Source of the DNA: Mantamonas sphyraenae
Lineage: Eukaryota > CRuMs > Mantamonadidae
Length of the DNA: 64,000 bases
Assembly: GCA_026936335.1 (NCBI GenBank)
Contig: JAPMXV010000046.1
Coordinates: forward strand, 124,001-188,000
Direction of reading: 5' to 3'
Shown here piece by piece: positions 44,477 through 55,904 of the stretch. The notes under the pieces were generated by a model. That model was not told where the DNA came from, did no database searches, and saw nothing but the letters and a program-made list of their open reading frames with translations. A program made the position numbers and the translations under genes. Within the stretch, counting starts at the first letter, position 1; each line of letters begins with the position of its first letter.

Positions 44477-47400
44477 TCACTTTTCAACGCGTGCACGCTT
44501 GCTGCTGTGCTCCGCTTGCACAATGTCGTCGTCGTCTTCGTCGTCATCATCATCTTCGTCTTCTTCTTCACCATCGTTGCTGTCGGTGACACTGATCTTT
44601 GGAAGCTTTTGGAACTTGCGAGAGAGCGAGTCTCGCTTGCGCTTGCCTCCGGTGGCGTCGGCGTCGCTGAAGCTCAGTTTCTGCTTCTTGCTCTGGTTGC
44701 GCAAGCGGTTGTTCAACGACTGGTACGTGGCACGTGTGGGAGACTCGGTGCGGTCATTCGTAAAAGCAAACAGCTGCTGTGTAAGCGGGGTCATCTGCAC
44801 GGTGCCACCAGGGGTGAGCACGGTGGACGTAGCCGGCTTGGGGTTTGGAGTGCGCCTTCCCTGCGTCGCTGTCGTGTTGGTGATGCTGCGAGGCGAAATG
44901 TACAGGTTGTGGTTGGCAGACACTCGCTGCATGGGCGAGGTGATGCCGCTGGGAGACAGGATGCTGGAGCTCGTGCTGCTGCCCTGCACGACGCTGCCTT
45001 GGGTGCGGTTGGTGATTTCCGCCAGTCGCTTCTTCATGGACGGGATGTACGTGGAGTTGTAGAAGCGAATGATGTCGCACTTGGCTTCGCCCTCGCCCAT
45101 ATCCACCTCGCGGTACACACGCGACGACGCCTGCGGCATTTGCCTGTACTTCTCAATGATTCCCTTGAACGTCATGCTGAGTCCAGAAATCTTGGCCACT
45201 CCGTATACGGTGCACATCAGGATCTGGTCCAGGTGGCGGTTGCGCATCAGCTCGGTGCGGTGTCCAAGAGCATACATCATTGCTGCCCACATGCAGTCAA
45301 AGTGGTTTTGGCTCACGTCCAGCTCGGCCGTCATCTCCTGCAGTCGATGCCAGGCCAGGAACTCCACCTTGCGCAGAAACATCTCCAGCGACAGTTGGTG
45401 TTTGCTCAGCTTGCGCCGCTGCGTGCCTCCGGGTGTCAGCGAGGCCACGTTTGCGCCGCCTGCGCCTCCAGCAGGGGGGCGGCCTCGCATGGGCGAGGAA
45501 AAGATGTGGAAAGCCGACTGTCGCAAAGGCGTGCGAGGCATGCCCTGTGGCCTGCTTGGCTGACCTGCCGCAGGTGTCTGGAAGCGCAGCTCCTCCTCTT
45601 GCATCTCTGCGTGCTTGGCCATATGTTCGTACACGGGCGAGTCGCGCGTCCATGCGTACTGCTGCAGAATGAGCTCCTCGATGGTTTGCAGGTGCTTGCT
45701 CATGGTGAACGGCAGGCCAGACATGTTCTTGATAAAGCTCTCGATGATGCGGTTAAACTCGTACGGGTGGATCTCAAACAACTCCACAATCCGCGGAAAT
45801 GCCAAGCTTTCGATCTTGTACGCGTACACCACTATTTCCATGCTGCATGCAAGCAGTGCCTTGTGGAACTGCTCGTTGTTGAGCAGCGAAGAGAATTTGC
45901 GGCTGTGAAGACGCTTCTCCTCTGCAATCAGTGTGTTCTCGAGCACACGGTAGTACAGACGTCGTCCGTATGCGTTGCGCATGTCCGACTTGTCACCAAA
46001 GTCCACCTCGGGGATCTCCAGCAGCTCGCTCAGCTTCTGCACACGGGCCACAATGTCGTCGTGCGGGTTCGGCTCGCAGTGCTCAAAGTACTCTACCAAC
46101 AGACTGCTCGGCTCGTCGCTGACACTGGCCAACGTTTCGCGCAGCCATCGCAACGACTGCATCGTCACTGTCACGGGCGTCTGCATCAGATGGGCCTTGT
46201 CCTTGTTCTTGCTTCCGCTGCTGCCTTCGCCGTCGCTGCCCGACGACACAGAGGACGATGACGATGACGATGATGATGATGATGATGAGGATGAGGATGA
46301 TGATGACGATGCATCGTTGCCCGGGCGCGGTGTGGGCGCAATTTGAGGGCTGTCGCACTGCAAAGAGGCTTTGCCCGAACGTGCGGTGTTGACTGCCAGC
46401 GCTGAGGACGAGGCCCGATTGAACTGGGAGCTCAGGTCACGCGCGGCGTTGCTGTTCATATGGTAGTAGTGGCGTGTGGACGAGACCTTGGAAGGGGTGC
46501 CGATTTGGTCGTTGCGCGAGACAAACTGGCGCTCGTCAAAGTCGCCCAGGGTGCGGAAGGCCATCTCGTACTTGCGGTCCAGGGATTGCAGGTTGCGTCC
46601 AAAGTAGTCGGTGAGGAATCCCGGCAGCTTGATGGGCTGCTCGCCAGAAAGATCGACGTTGCCTCCGCTCGAGGACGTGGAGCCCTTCCAGTGCAGGGTG
46701 TGCTTCTCGCACAGCTCCTTGATGTACGGAGTAAAATGCTCTCGCTCGATGGCGTGTACCTGTTCGTAGTCCAGCATGCCGTAGGCACACAGGCGCTGGA
46801 GGGCGTTGAGTGCACGCGTTGCTTCGTCGAGCTCGTTCTCCACCTCCTTGTTGGCCTCCTCGGCCTGAATCTCCATGTCACCTGCGCTTTCTGTGCTGCC
46901 TGCCGCTTCTGTGTTTCCAGAGGTGGTGGACACTGTGCTTGCGCTGCTTGCTGCTCGCCCAACAACCGGGAGCTCCGAGTCGTCCGATACATCCGTTTGC
47001 ACATCGTGCTCGTGCATGTCCTGTTCTTCCATCACGTCCACGCTCGATACGCTCATCATGCTGAGCGAGCTGGCCAAACGAGGTTCCTCTGGTGCGAGCT
47101 TGGCCGGCGGCGCTTTGAACATCATCGAGTTCTATGACACAGCGTGGGTGGATGTGATGTATGGGTCGAAGGGTGTCAGAAGCCAGTCTGTACGCGTCTA
47201 TGCTCTCCCAATCTTGGTTTGAGTCTACTTCCTACCTTGTACACAGTGTCAGGCACGTGCAGGAGCAGCCAGTCAAGACAACAGGCAAGCAGGCTGAAGC
47301 AGTTGACGAAATCAGGTGGATCTCGGATCAGATCGGCTGCAGAGCGGAACAGTGTGAGGTTGCGTGAGTGGCGAGGTTAGGGTGCATACTGAAAAAGACA

Positions 47401-48594
47401 CCATGCGGTGGTTGCTGAGAGTGGTGGCGGGTTTTGGCAACCGAACAGGTCGCGGCGGGCAACTCGGCGAGGGCTTACGCACATTTGCACACGAGAAAGA
47501 AGGTCCAGCCAAAGGAAAACAGCTGCTGCATGTAATCGGGTCGTCTGGGAGTCGAGCGCGCACGCATGGATGTCAGCAATTGGGTTTGGGCAGGAGTTGG
47601 ACACGAGCATCACTCTTTCGCGCGCAAAATCTCCCCGCTCGACCTACCCAGCCTGCGTGACGGCTACGCTGCGGCGCTCCATCATCGACGGCGTGTTGAA
47701 CACAAATTGGAACATCTTGTCGTACTTGGAAAACACGTAGGTGAGCAGCACAAACTTCTGCTCCAGGTTGCGGCGCTTGCGCTCGATGTCTCGGTCAAGA
47801 TTCAGCGCGCCAAACAAACACCTTGAGCTGCTCGAAAAAATCCACCAGTCTGGAGATGGGAAAGGGCCCCGTGCGACGCCCACGCGGCATGTGTGTCAGC
47901 AGGGCTTCTCTCGCACACCTTGTCCCGGCCCACTGCGTGCGTGTGTGGAGAGTACGGGCTGACACGTGCGGCCGTTTGCGCGGGAACCGAAATCAGGCAC
48001 TCACCGAATCTTGCACACCTCCAGCAGCGAAGTCAGCGAAATCAGGTTGCCAGGATTGAGCAAACGGCCCTGCATGTCTCGTGCGGGCCGGCTGGCCACG
48101 TAGAGGCCGCAGCAAACTACGCCTCGTTCGTTTTGCTCCTGCGTTTTGTGTGTCAGACAACGCCTTGAGCGAAATTTGGCGCGCTTCCGCCGCCCTTGTC
48201 CAATTTCCTTGCACGCATGTGCTTTCCGTTCTCCAGCCTCCCTGTACACACTCACGCCCACACTTACATCCTGGTGCAGCTCGAGACGGTCGTACGAGAG
48301 GAGCATGAGTTGCCATGCTCGCTGGTAGGACTCCTCGTCCAGATTGAGCGCGCTGCTGATGGTCGTGAAGCGGCTGTGCAGAGACACCAGGCCAGGATCG
48401 TTCACCTGTGCCATCTGCTCCACACTCGGCACGCTCGACAACCCATTGCTACTTGGTTTGCGTTCGCTGCCTTGCAAGTCTGCCTCCCTTTTCGCCTGTT
48501 TGCGAGCCGACGCCCGCCGCGAGCTCCGCCTCAACGTCGTCCCGCTGTCCTCCTCTTGTTCCATGGCATCGTCCTTTTCCTCAGTCGTCGACAT
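44477..48594 (-). CDS. RB1: RB-family pocket protein
   Basis: Exons 48594-48268 and 48138-48005 join in phase 0, then 47849-47648 in phase 2, and a large last exon from about 47131 to 44477 (882 residues from its first ATG). The N-terminal helices read LDEESYQRAWQLMLLSYDRL and NLISLTSLLEVCKIRLVDFF, then NLDRDIERKRRNLEQKFVLL and SKYDKMFQFVFNTP, like p107/p130. Pocket A begins VTVTMQSLRWLRETLASVSD; pocket B begins KHQLSLEMFLRKVEFLAWHR and has HFDCMWAAMMYALGHRTELM and ISGLSMTFKGIIEKYRQMP. It should repress E2F-type promoters at G1. Oddities: one extra T near 47812-47825 shifts frame between FFEQLKVF and GALNLD, and the junction to the last exon is unresolved. Poly-Ser and poly-Asp runs interrupt it. 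Confidence 0.85.
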
Positions 48595-48702
48595 TCTCTG
48601 TTCAGATGTGCCGTCTGCAGGTCTTCCGGGGGTGCGACGTTGGCTGCGCCGTCGCCACCAGCACCACCAGCACCACCAACACCTGCACACATTCTCGCCG
48701 AG
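48595..48702. promoter_or_regulatory. Divergent promoter (RB / PPCS)
   Basis: 108 bp between the two start codons, rich in CACCAC repeats (GTGGTG on minus). No TATA box. Confidence 0.45.
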
Positions 48703-50214
48703 ATGTCCGACTCCCAAGCAGTGACCACCAATGATGACTCTGTCGCATCATCTACTGCCAGTTCCATTGAAATCAACCAAGAGGACGTCCAGGAGTTCTT
48801 TGAAACTCAAACGCCTCCAGCCAATCTCGAGCAATCTGTCGAACGTCTCGCCGCGTTTGCGGCCTTCCATCTCGAGACCGGGCGAAAGATTGCCTGCGTC
48901 ACCAGCGGTGGCACTATTGTGCCGCTGGAGCAGAACACGGTCCGCTTCTTGGACAACTTTAGCCAGGGCACGCGTGGCGCAGCGTCCACAGAGTGAGTTC
49001 TTGGGCTTCCCCACACTCCCATTCGCCCACCCACGCCTTTGCTGACACACCACCATCTCGAAACGCCTCCCCACGGCCCCCAATCCAATGTTGCATGGAT
49101 CCACGCGTACAACCACACACAAAGACACTTTATCCAGGCAGGGTACGCCGTTGTGTTTCTTCATCGACGCTTCTCGCGCCAGCCGTTCTCCAGGCACTTT
49201 TCCCACCACGTGAACTGTTTCCTGGACTATCTGGAGACGGACGGCGAATCAGTGCATGGTAAGGAGGTGCACAGTGTGTCACCGTGCACCACAGCTGCAC
49301 CATTTCTACCCTCTTTTTGGTGCTAACAACGCTCGCTTCAACCTCGCCCAGTGTCGGGAAAGCCCTCGGATCTGGTCGAGGTGCTCCAGCAGTACAAGGA
49401 CATCCACAGCAAGAATCTTGTCCTTAACCTGGACTTTGTCTCTGTCACCGACTACCTCTTTCTGCTGCGAGCCACAGCCGAGGCGTACGTTTTTGTCCTT
49501 CTAGCTGCTGCTTGCTGGCCCTTTTCACCGTTTTGCTGACGCCCCGCACCCCGTACAGTCTCCAGCCCTTTGAAGAGCGTGCTCTCTTCTTCCTGGCGGC
49601 TGCTGTCTCGGATTACTACATCCCAGAGGCGGCAATGGTCAAGCACAAGATCCAGTCACGTGACACTCACCGATCCAACGGCCAGCCAGGTCTTATGCTC
49701 GACCTGTATCCTGTGCCCAAAATGCTGGGCATTCTCAGCCAAATCTGGGCCCCGAAGGCTCTCGTTGCCTCGTTCAAGCTCGAAACCGACGACACCCTTT
49801 TGCTTGGCAAAGCTCAGTGCGTTGATGCGCTCGTGCGCTCGTGTGTGCGGTGTACAACCCTCCTTGCTGTGCTAACACCCTTCCCTGTCCTGTTGGGATA
49901 TGTTTCCACCGTGTCTGTCTCCCGACCAGATCGTCCATCGAAAAGTACGGCGTCGATGTTGTGGTGGCAAATCTGTTGTCCACACGAAGCCGCGAGGTCC
50001 AGCTGGTCACCAAGGTGAGTTTTTGCAGGGTCCACCCTGCGCACACCGTTTGCATTTGTCGATGCTCACACTCGTTGAGGGTTTGGCACGTGCGTAGGAC
50101 GACATCCACAAGGTCACCAAGGAGGAAGAGGAGATCGAGCAGCCGCTCGTCACAACACTCGTTGCTCTGCACGACAGCCACATCGCCAGCGACGACGAAA
50201 AGACCACCGAATAG
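48703..50214 (+). CDS. PPCS: Phosphopantothenate-cysteine ligase (coenzyme A synthesis)
   Basis: Six exons (48703-48992, 49125-49258, 49352-49484, 49559-49816, 49930-50014, 50098-50214) join in consistent phases into 338 residues; human PPCS has 311. Key parts: ACVTSGGTIVPLEQNTVRFL, DNFSQGTRGAASTEHFIQAG, YAVVFLHRR, FFLAAAVSDYYIPEAAMVKH followed by KIQS, LYPVPKMLGILSQIWAPKAL, ASFKLETDD, and VVVANLLSTR. The enzyme joins 4'-phosphopantothenate to cysteine, the second step in making CoA. All introns are short (67-133 bp). It is one of the most intron-rich genes in the window. Confidence 0.95.
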
Positions 50215-50297
50215 AAGGGCTATCCCTCCACATTGATGCAGCCCCTGGAATGCATTCCCTGCACCTGTTTGCCCAACGCAATCTTGCCAACAGCCAA

Positions 50298-53264
50298 ATG
50301 TCGTCCCGCTCCCTGCCGCGAGAGGTCCTCAAGTGGATCCAAAGCCAGGATCTGAGCGTTTCTGTAAAGAACCCAAAGAGGTGAGTTGCCTGTGTGCTAG
50401 CGTGTTGCCTGTCCCTGTGTGCGCCTGCCCCGCCTGTGGCTGCTCACACGCCCGGTTTTCCTTCCTCGCAGGGACTTTGCAAACGGGTACATCGTCGCCG
50501 AGATTTTCTCCCGGTACTTTCCACAGGACATCAAGATGCACTCTTTCGAGAATGCCACGGCCTTGAAACGCAAGAAGGACAACTGGGAGCAGCTGAGCAA
50601 GTTCTTCACTCGCCGGTAGGTGTCCCGCCGCAGCCCGCCAGGAAGTGGAACGTTACGACCGCGTCCGCTCACACATTCTCCACCCTCGTGCACACCCAAT
50701 GCCTTTTAGAAACATCCCCATCAACGACGATCTCATTGAAGACTGCCTCTATAACCGGCCCAACAGCGGCGTCAACCTCATGGAACAGGTGTACACCCTT
50801 CTGACGGGCAAAACGTACGTGGCAGTTGGCGCGTCTCCTGCCTGCCCCGCCTCTCTCCACACCACCCCCTCCTTTCGCATCGTCCCTTGACGGGGCCCAT
50901 GCATCCATGCACCGCAATATCCGTACAACCTTCCCATCAGCCACCCACACTCACACACTCACCGCCGTCCACTCGCTGTCCACACCTACCGTTCTTCTTT
51001 GGCACAGCGTGAAAAAGGCTCCCAAGAAGAAGCAGTCCAATGACGACGACCTGCCTGCATTTGCCCGCCCCACTGCCAGCATGCGCATCAAGCAGTCCAT
51101 GAAGCAGACGGGCTCCACCGTTGACTCCAAGAAGCAGACCGAAAAGGCAAAAAGCGTGCTGGAAGAGCACAATCAGCTCCTCAAAACCGAACGCAACGTC
51201 GACACCTGTACGTAGCACGTCCGCGCAACTGTCCATCCCGTCCCGTGTTTCTCTTCATCCGCCTTCCGCCTTGCTTCCCCGCTTCTTTTGTACGTTCCTG
51301 TGGCTGACCCGACACCCGGTCTCCTTGCAGCCCGCTACGCAGTCTCTGGCCGCGTCACAGGGTTCCCAACAGCGCTGAAACAGCCGCGCAAGGTGGGCAA
51401 GCAGCTCAGTCAGGGCAATGACAACACACAAGTGCAGTTCCAACAGGTGGAAATCAAACAGCTCGGCGAAAAGAGCATCTCCGAGCTGCGCGTCAAGAAG
51501 GAGTTTGGCACAAGCCGCACCTCGCTTCAGTCGGGTTCTTCCTCTGCACGCCGTTCTGTTTCGGGTAGCGGTGGTGCTGGTGGACTTCCCATGGGCTCTG
51601 AGGCGCAGCTTGCCTCCTTTTCTGGCAGCCTGCCCCTGCTTACGGTCAACGATCTGCTCAACGGCGCCGTCGAGAGTCGCCTGGGCAACACCCAGATCTT
51701 CCAGACCTTTGATCCGCGCACTCCCTTCTTTGTGTCCTTCCTCAACAACATCCACGAGCTGGACAACGAGCTGGTGGCCGGCGTGTTCAACGACATTGTG
51801 CGCAAGGACGTGCTGGTGGACATCTGCCTGGCCAATCCGAAGGACTTTTGGCGCTTCGTTGCCATGATGTTCAAGCCTCTGTCGGGACACATGAACGAAG
51901 TGGCTCACGACCACGTGGAACAGGTGCTGTGCATTGTTGGCGAAAAGATGGTCTTTCGCGACGCACAGACCACCTGGGACCTCTTTGCCGACTTTGCCCT
52001 CGATCAGCTTTGCGATCTCATCAACCAGTATCCTGCACGCAGGCTTTCCTATCTCAAAATCGGCCTGTCCTTCTGTGTGCGCCAGGCCAACGCCCATTTC
52101 GCCTTTGTGCGCAAGCTCAAGGATTCGCTCACTGATCTTTCCACCCTCGTTGTCACCCTCAGCGCACTGCTTCTGTGCCAACCCAACCTCAACGAAGAAT
52201 ACGTCGATCTGCTGCTGTACTACGCCTCGCTGGGCCTGAAGCAACCGTCACCGACGACACGCGCGGCCTCGCTTCGTATCCTCACCTCGGTAGTGTCGCT
52301 GTACAACAGCCAGAGCATCGAGCGCTTCTTGGACGCGCTGGAGGTGAGCGCAGCCGATTCGTGGTGGCAGGTGCAGAGCGAACTGGTCATTTGCGCGACC
52401 ATGCTTCTGTACGACTACGCAAGCACGGCCGCATCGCAGGCGCAGGCCAGCAGCGGGGAGGCGCAAGGCAACGAGTTGGTAGGCATGAACGGTATGGACG
52501 AGGAGAGTCGAGCCAACTGCGAACGCATGCTGGGTGTAATCATGTCTGTGTTGGGCGACGCGACACAGGTCTCAAGCTCAGTGCAAGTGGTGGCACTGTC
52601 CAACCTGGCTTCCGTCATCGGCGTGTATCCGCAACTCAACGAGCTGTACATTGACAATCTGCTGTGCCTGCCGGACGTGATGCGCGCACAACTGCTGGGG
52701 CGTGCGCAGATCGACGAGCTGGGCATCCGCATTCTGGGCATGCACAATGTGTTTTACGAGGTCAAGGCTGTGGCGGAGCAGTGGGATGCCGTGGGCATGG
52801 TCACCGCCCTGGCCTCTCTCAGCAAGAAGCAGGAGCTGATGAACTTTGAGGTGGAGCACGTGGAGGTGCTCGCCGTCCTTGCCGAACTCCTCGACGACAA
52901 TCCCGAGGACGACGATACCCTCACCGAGGCCTTTGATGCCCTTAAGGACTACATCTACGTGTCCTTCTGCGATGAAGAGCTGTGCGAGCAGAGCATTGCC
53001 GTGTGCGACTCCCTGTTTGCTCGTCTGCAAGATCGTGTGCTGCCGACGTTCGAAAAGCGTTTGTTCAGTGTGCTGCGCATGCTGTTCCCCAACGGACCCG
53101 CCCAGTGCCAGGAACTCGTGGTCACCTGGCTCATTCAGCTGTACCATCGTGGCGGCTCGTTCCAGCAGGCCACGTTGGCCATTGTCAGCAAGCTGGCACA
53201 AATGTTTTCTGGTTCCGAGCCACCCCCTGTTCTTCAAGATCTGTTTGCCCAAGTGCTGCAATGA
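50298..53264 (+). CDS. SPATA4: SPATA4-like CH-domain protein with ARM-like helical C-terminus
   Basis: Five exons (50298-50380, 50472-50615, 50710-50814, 51008-51207, 51331-53264) join in consistent phases into 821 residues. The N-terminal CH domain (CH_2) matches SPATA4/SPEF: SRSLPREVLKWIQSQDLSV, DFANGYIVAEIFSRYFPQDI, SFENATALKRKKDNWEQLSK, and NLMEQVYTLLTGKT. After a basic linker comes RYAVSGRVTGFP. The last 550 residues are all-helical repeats (LYNSQSIERFLDALEVSAAD; LAELLDDNPEDDDTLTEAFD), like ARM/HEAT repeats. SPATA4/SPEF CH domains bind axonemal microtubules. The fusion to an ARM-like scaffold is larger than vertebrate SPATA4 (about 305 residues). Confidence 0.8.
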
Positions 53265-53277
53265 ACGCGATTGGTGA

Positions 53278-55842
53278 TCAGAACTTGAATCCCAGATCCT
53301 CCGCCACCCGTTTCTCTGTCCCCTGCAGCGAGTTGCGCGATGCAGACTCGCCCGATGCGGTCTTGGTGCTGAAGGAACGTTCCACGTTGGCTATGCGTGG
53401 GCCTTGATACTGCTGCTGCTGCTGTTCTTGCTGCTGCTGCTTGGCTGTGGAACTGTCCTGGGGCAAATCCTCCTCCGGCAGGGCAAGACGCTCGATGTAG
53501 CCCATAAACTTGTGCTTGTCCTCTGTAGCAACACACAATATCACGATCTGGTTCACCTTGTCGACACCGTCGTCGGGGTTATCCTTGATAAGCTGCTGGA
53601 GGCCCAGGACAAAGCGTTTGTACAGGAGGGAACATGCTGCTTCTTTCTCCTCCTCAGGCATGTAGGTCCATTCGGGCAGACCTGCGTTGAGGATTTTGGG
53701 TCGCAGAGTCTTCAGGCCCTGCTGTGCTGCCTTGTCCAACAGTTCGCCCAGGCGGTCCTCGTCGGTCTTGCGCGGCTGCACGGGTCGGCTTGCGTCGCCA
53801 ATGATCTTTGAGACAAAGGCAAGAACAGCCGATGGGCCGTCCATGCGTTCGCCGAGTGCCACAACCTGGTTCAGTTTCTCGATAGCCTCGATGCTGTTGT
53901 CCTTGTCGTTTGCCATGCGCAGGAGGGCGTCGCAGAAGAAAAAGACAAGGGTGCGCCTTCGATGGTCGCTGCTAACACCATTGCCATCTTCGTTGCTCCA
54001 TTCCAAGGCCATGATCTGATCCACGAGGGAGTCGAGCACGCTGTGGTTTGCGATTTCCAGCTTGCCCTTGAGGAGGAGAGTCACCACCTCCTGCTTGCGC
54101 TGCAGGTACTCGATGGTGGCTGCGTGTGATTGCTTCTCCACAACCCTGCGTGTGGTGAGCGCCGTGAACGGATTGCCGTCCAACGACAGCTTCTGCAGCC
54201 GGGTCGATTGCAAACACAGGTCCTCAATGACCACAGGCACCGCGGTGAACTGGTTGTGAGACAGATCCAGCTCGACCAGAGTTGGGGCCAGTCGCTCGGC
54301 CAGGCGCGGGTGCACTGCCGTGAGCGAGTTGTGTGCCAGATCGAGCACTTTCAAGTTGGAAAAGGCCAGCGAAACAAGGGGAAACTCGCTCAGGGCATTG
54401 TTGTTGAGGTACAACTCTCGCACGAGAGTGAGTTTGGCCAGCTGTGTGGACACGGTATGAACATCGCTGTGGCTTGCGTCAAACATGGTCACCTCGGCAA
54501 ATGGAGGCGCGGCAAACGACACTTCGTCAGGCACAGTGCCCAGGCCGGCGACGTGGGACAGACTCAGACGCACATTTATGCCTCCTTTTGTGGCTTGGAT
54601 GGCATGCAGCACCTCGCGGTCGCGCAGGGCACGTTGCTGCTCCTCGCGCTCCAGGCGCTGCCGTTCCCTCACCACAGAAGCGTTCGAGGAGGAGGAAGAC
54701 GACGACGAGGATGATGATGATGAAGGTTGGACGCGAATGGATTCAGCGTCGTCGTCGCCTGTCCATGTGCCTTCCTGCTTGGCGCGCATCCGTCGCATCT
54801 TTCGGAAGAACTTGACGACGGCGACGGCGCCACCGTCGATGACCTCCTGTTTTGGTGTGCGCAGGCCGTAGTTGCCAAAGAGAAAGACTTCTTTCAGGTA
54901 GATGAGGTCGGCAAAGCTATCTGGGAGCTGGGTGAGGTCGTTGTTGCGGAGGTTGAGCTTCTCGAGGTTGACGAGGGCGACACCAAAGTTGTCGGGAAGG
55001 GTAGTGAGGGCATTGTCGCCAATAAGGAGGGTGGTGAGTCCCTTCATGTCGAGAACGGGTGAGGGAAACTCGGCAAAGCGGTTCTTGTTCAGGTTGAGAG
55101 TGGTAACCTGCTGCAGGAGGCTGAGCTCGTCGGGGAGCACTGAGAGGGCGTTGTCGGACAGGTCGATGTCGGTGAGGGTTTGCAGATCGGCGAGGTCGCC
55201 CACACTGGGTGGCAACTCGGCGATGTTTTGGCCGCGCAGAGTGAGTTCCTTCTTGAAGCCTACAAGCATGCGCTGGATGCTGTTCTCCACCTCTTCGGCC
55301 AAAAACATGGATTTGGGCTTGACGTGCAGGTGCAACGTGTCACCGTTCTTGATGTCGGGCACGCGGCCGATGGGGGTCGAGTCGTCGACGTACTCCTCGC
55401 CGTGTTTGAAGCGGAAACGGCGTGGATCCTGCTGGATGGATAAACGGATGACGACCTCGCGCACACACCGGTGTGATGTCCAGGACGGCACAAACTGGAA
55501 TGTTTTGCTGTCCATGCCACGCGTTGCGTCGCGGTTGATGCTGGCAAAACTGACTTTGAGTACCAGCAGGCGCTTGTACTCGAGAGCAACCTCTGTCTGG
55601 TCGACCATACCGAGGGATTTGACGGTTGCGTCCTCGTCGAGGATGTTGCCGTTGAGGTTGAACTGGAACTTGCTCGCGTCCTCCTTGAAGGAGCACTTTT
55701 CGCAGACCAACGCCAGAGCCTGCAGAACAGTGTGCTTCAGCGGCACCCGCACAAACTTGACCGTTGTACCGTTGGTGATACTGTCAGGAAGCCCCTGCAT
55801 ATTGACCTTGAGGGCCACGGCGTCCGAGCCTGAGCTGCTCAT
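53278..55842 (-). CDS. Two-ubiquitin-fold / leucine-rich-repeat protein
   Basis: A single exon of 854 residues from the ATG at 55842. Residues 1-85 and 88-175 look like two beta-grasp (RA/F0-like) domains: VKFVRVPLKHTVLQALALV and FQFNLNGNILDEDATVKSLG; RFRFKHGEEYVDDSTPIGRV. LRRs follow: LTDIDLSDNALSVLPDELSL, VTTLNLNKNRFAEFPSPV, NLEKLNLRNNDLTQLPDSF. After a poly-Ser insert and coiled coil comes a second LRR block (LVELDLSHNQFTAVP). The C-terminal 250 residues are helical. This layout is seen in small-GTPase or cytoskeleton scaffolds, but I cannot name the family. It ends with a Gln-rich stretch. The stop is 13 bp from the SPATA4-like stop. Confidence 0.75.
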   Translation of the reverse strand: MSSSGSDAVALKVNMQGLPDSITNGTTVKFVRVPLKHTVLQALALVCEKCSFKEDASKFQFNLNGNILDEDATVKSLGMVDQTEVALEYKRLLVLKVSFASINRDATRGMDSKTFQFVPSWTSHRCVREVVIRLSIQQDPRRFRFKHGEEYVDDSTPIGRVPDIKNGDTLHLHVKPKSMFLAEEVENSIQRMLVGFKKELTLRGQNIAELPPSVGDLADLQTLTDIDLSDNALSVLPDELSLLQQVTTLNLNKNRFAEFPSPVLDMKGLTTLLIGDNALTTLPDNFGVALVNLEKLNLRNNDLTQLPDSFADLIYLKEVFLFGNYGLRTPKQEVIDGGAVAVVKFFRKMRRMRAKQEGTWTGDDDAESIRVQPSSSSSSSSSSSSSNASVVRERQRLEREEQQRALRDREVLHAIQATKGGINVRLSLSHVAGLGTVPDEVSFAAPPFAEVTMFDASHSDVHTVSTQLAKLTLVRELYLNNNALSEFPLVSLAFSNLKVLDLAHNSLTAVHPRLAERLAPTLVELDLSHNQFTAVPVVIEDLCLQSTRLQKLSLDGNPFTALTTRRVVEKQSHAATIEYLQRKQEVVTLLLKGKLEIANHSVLDSLVDQIMALEWSNEDGNGVSSDHRRRTLVFFFCDALLRMANDKDNSIEAIEKLNQVVALGERMDGPSAVLAFVSKIIGDASRPVQPRKTDEDRLGELLDKAAQQGLKTLRPKILNAGLPEWTYMPEEEKEAACSLLYKRFVLGLQQLIKDNPDDGVDKVNQIVILCVATEDKHKFMGYIERLALPEEDLPQDSSTAKQQQQEQQQQQYQGPRIANVERSFSTKTASGESASRNSLQGTEKRVAEDLGFKF

Positions 55843-55904
55843 GGCAGAGGGCAGCAAACGGGGGTGGTGGAGGTGCCCTCGCCCGCGCAGGCCAATCCGA
55901 TCGT
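55843..55904. promoter_or_regulatory. Divergent promoter (LRR protein / sterol reductase)
   Basis: A 62-bp gap between two divergent start codons. Confidence 0.45.

Noticed and set aside
47126-47647. Extra exon between the RB N-terminal and pocket parts
   Set aside because: Frames here show no RB-like sequence; most likely an intron, but the exact junction is unresolved.
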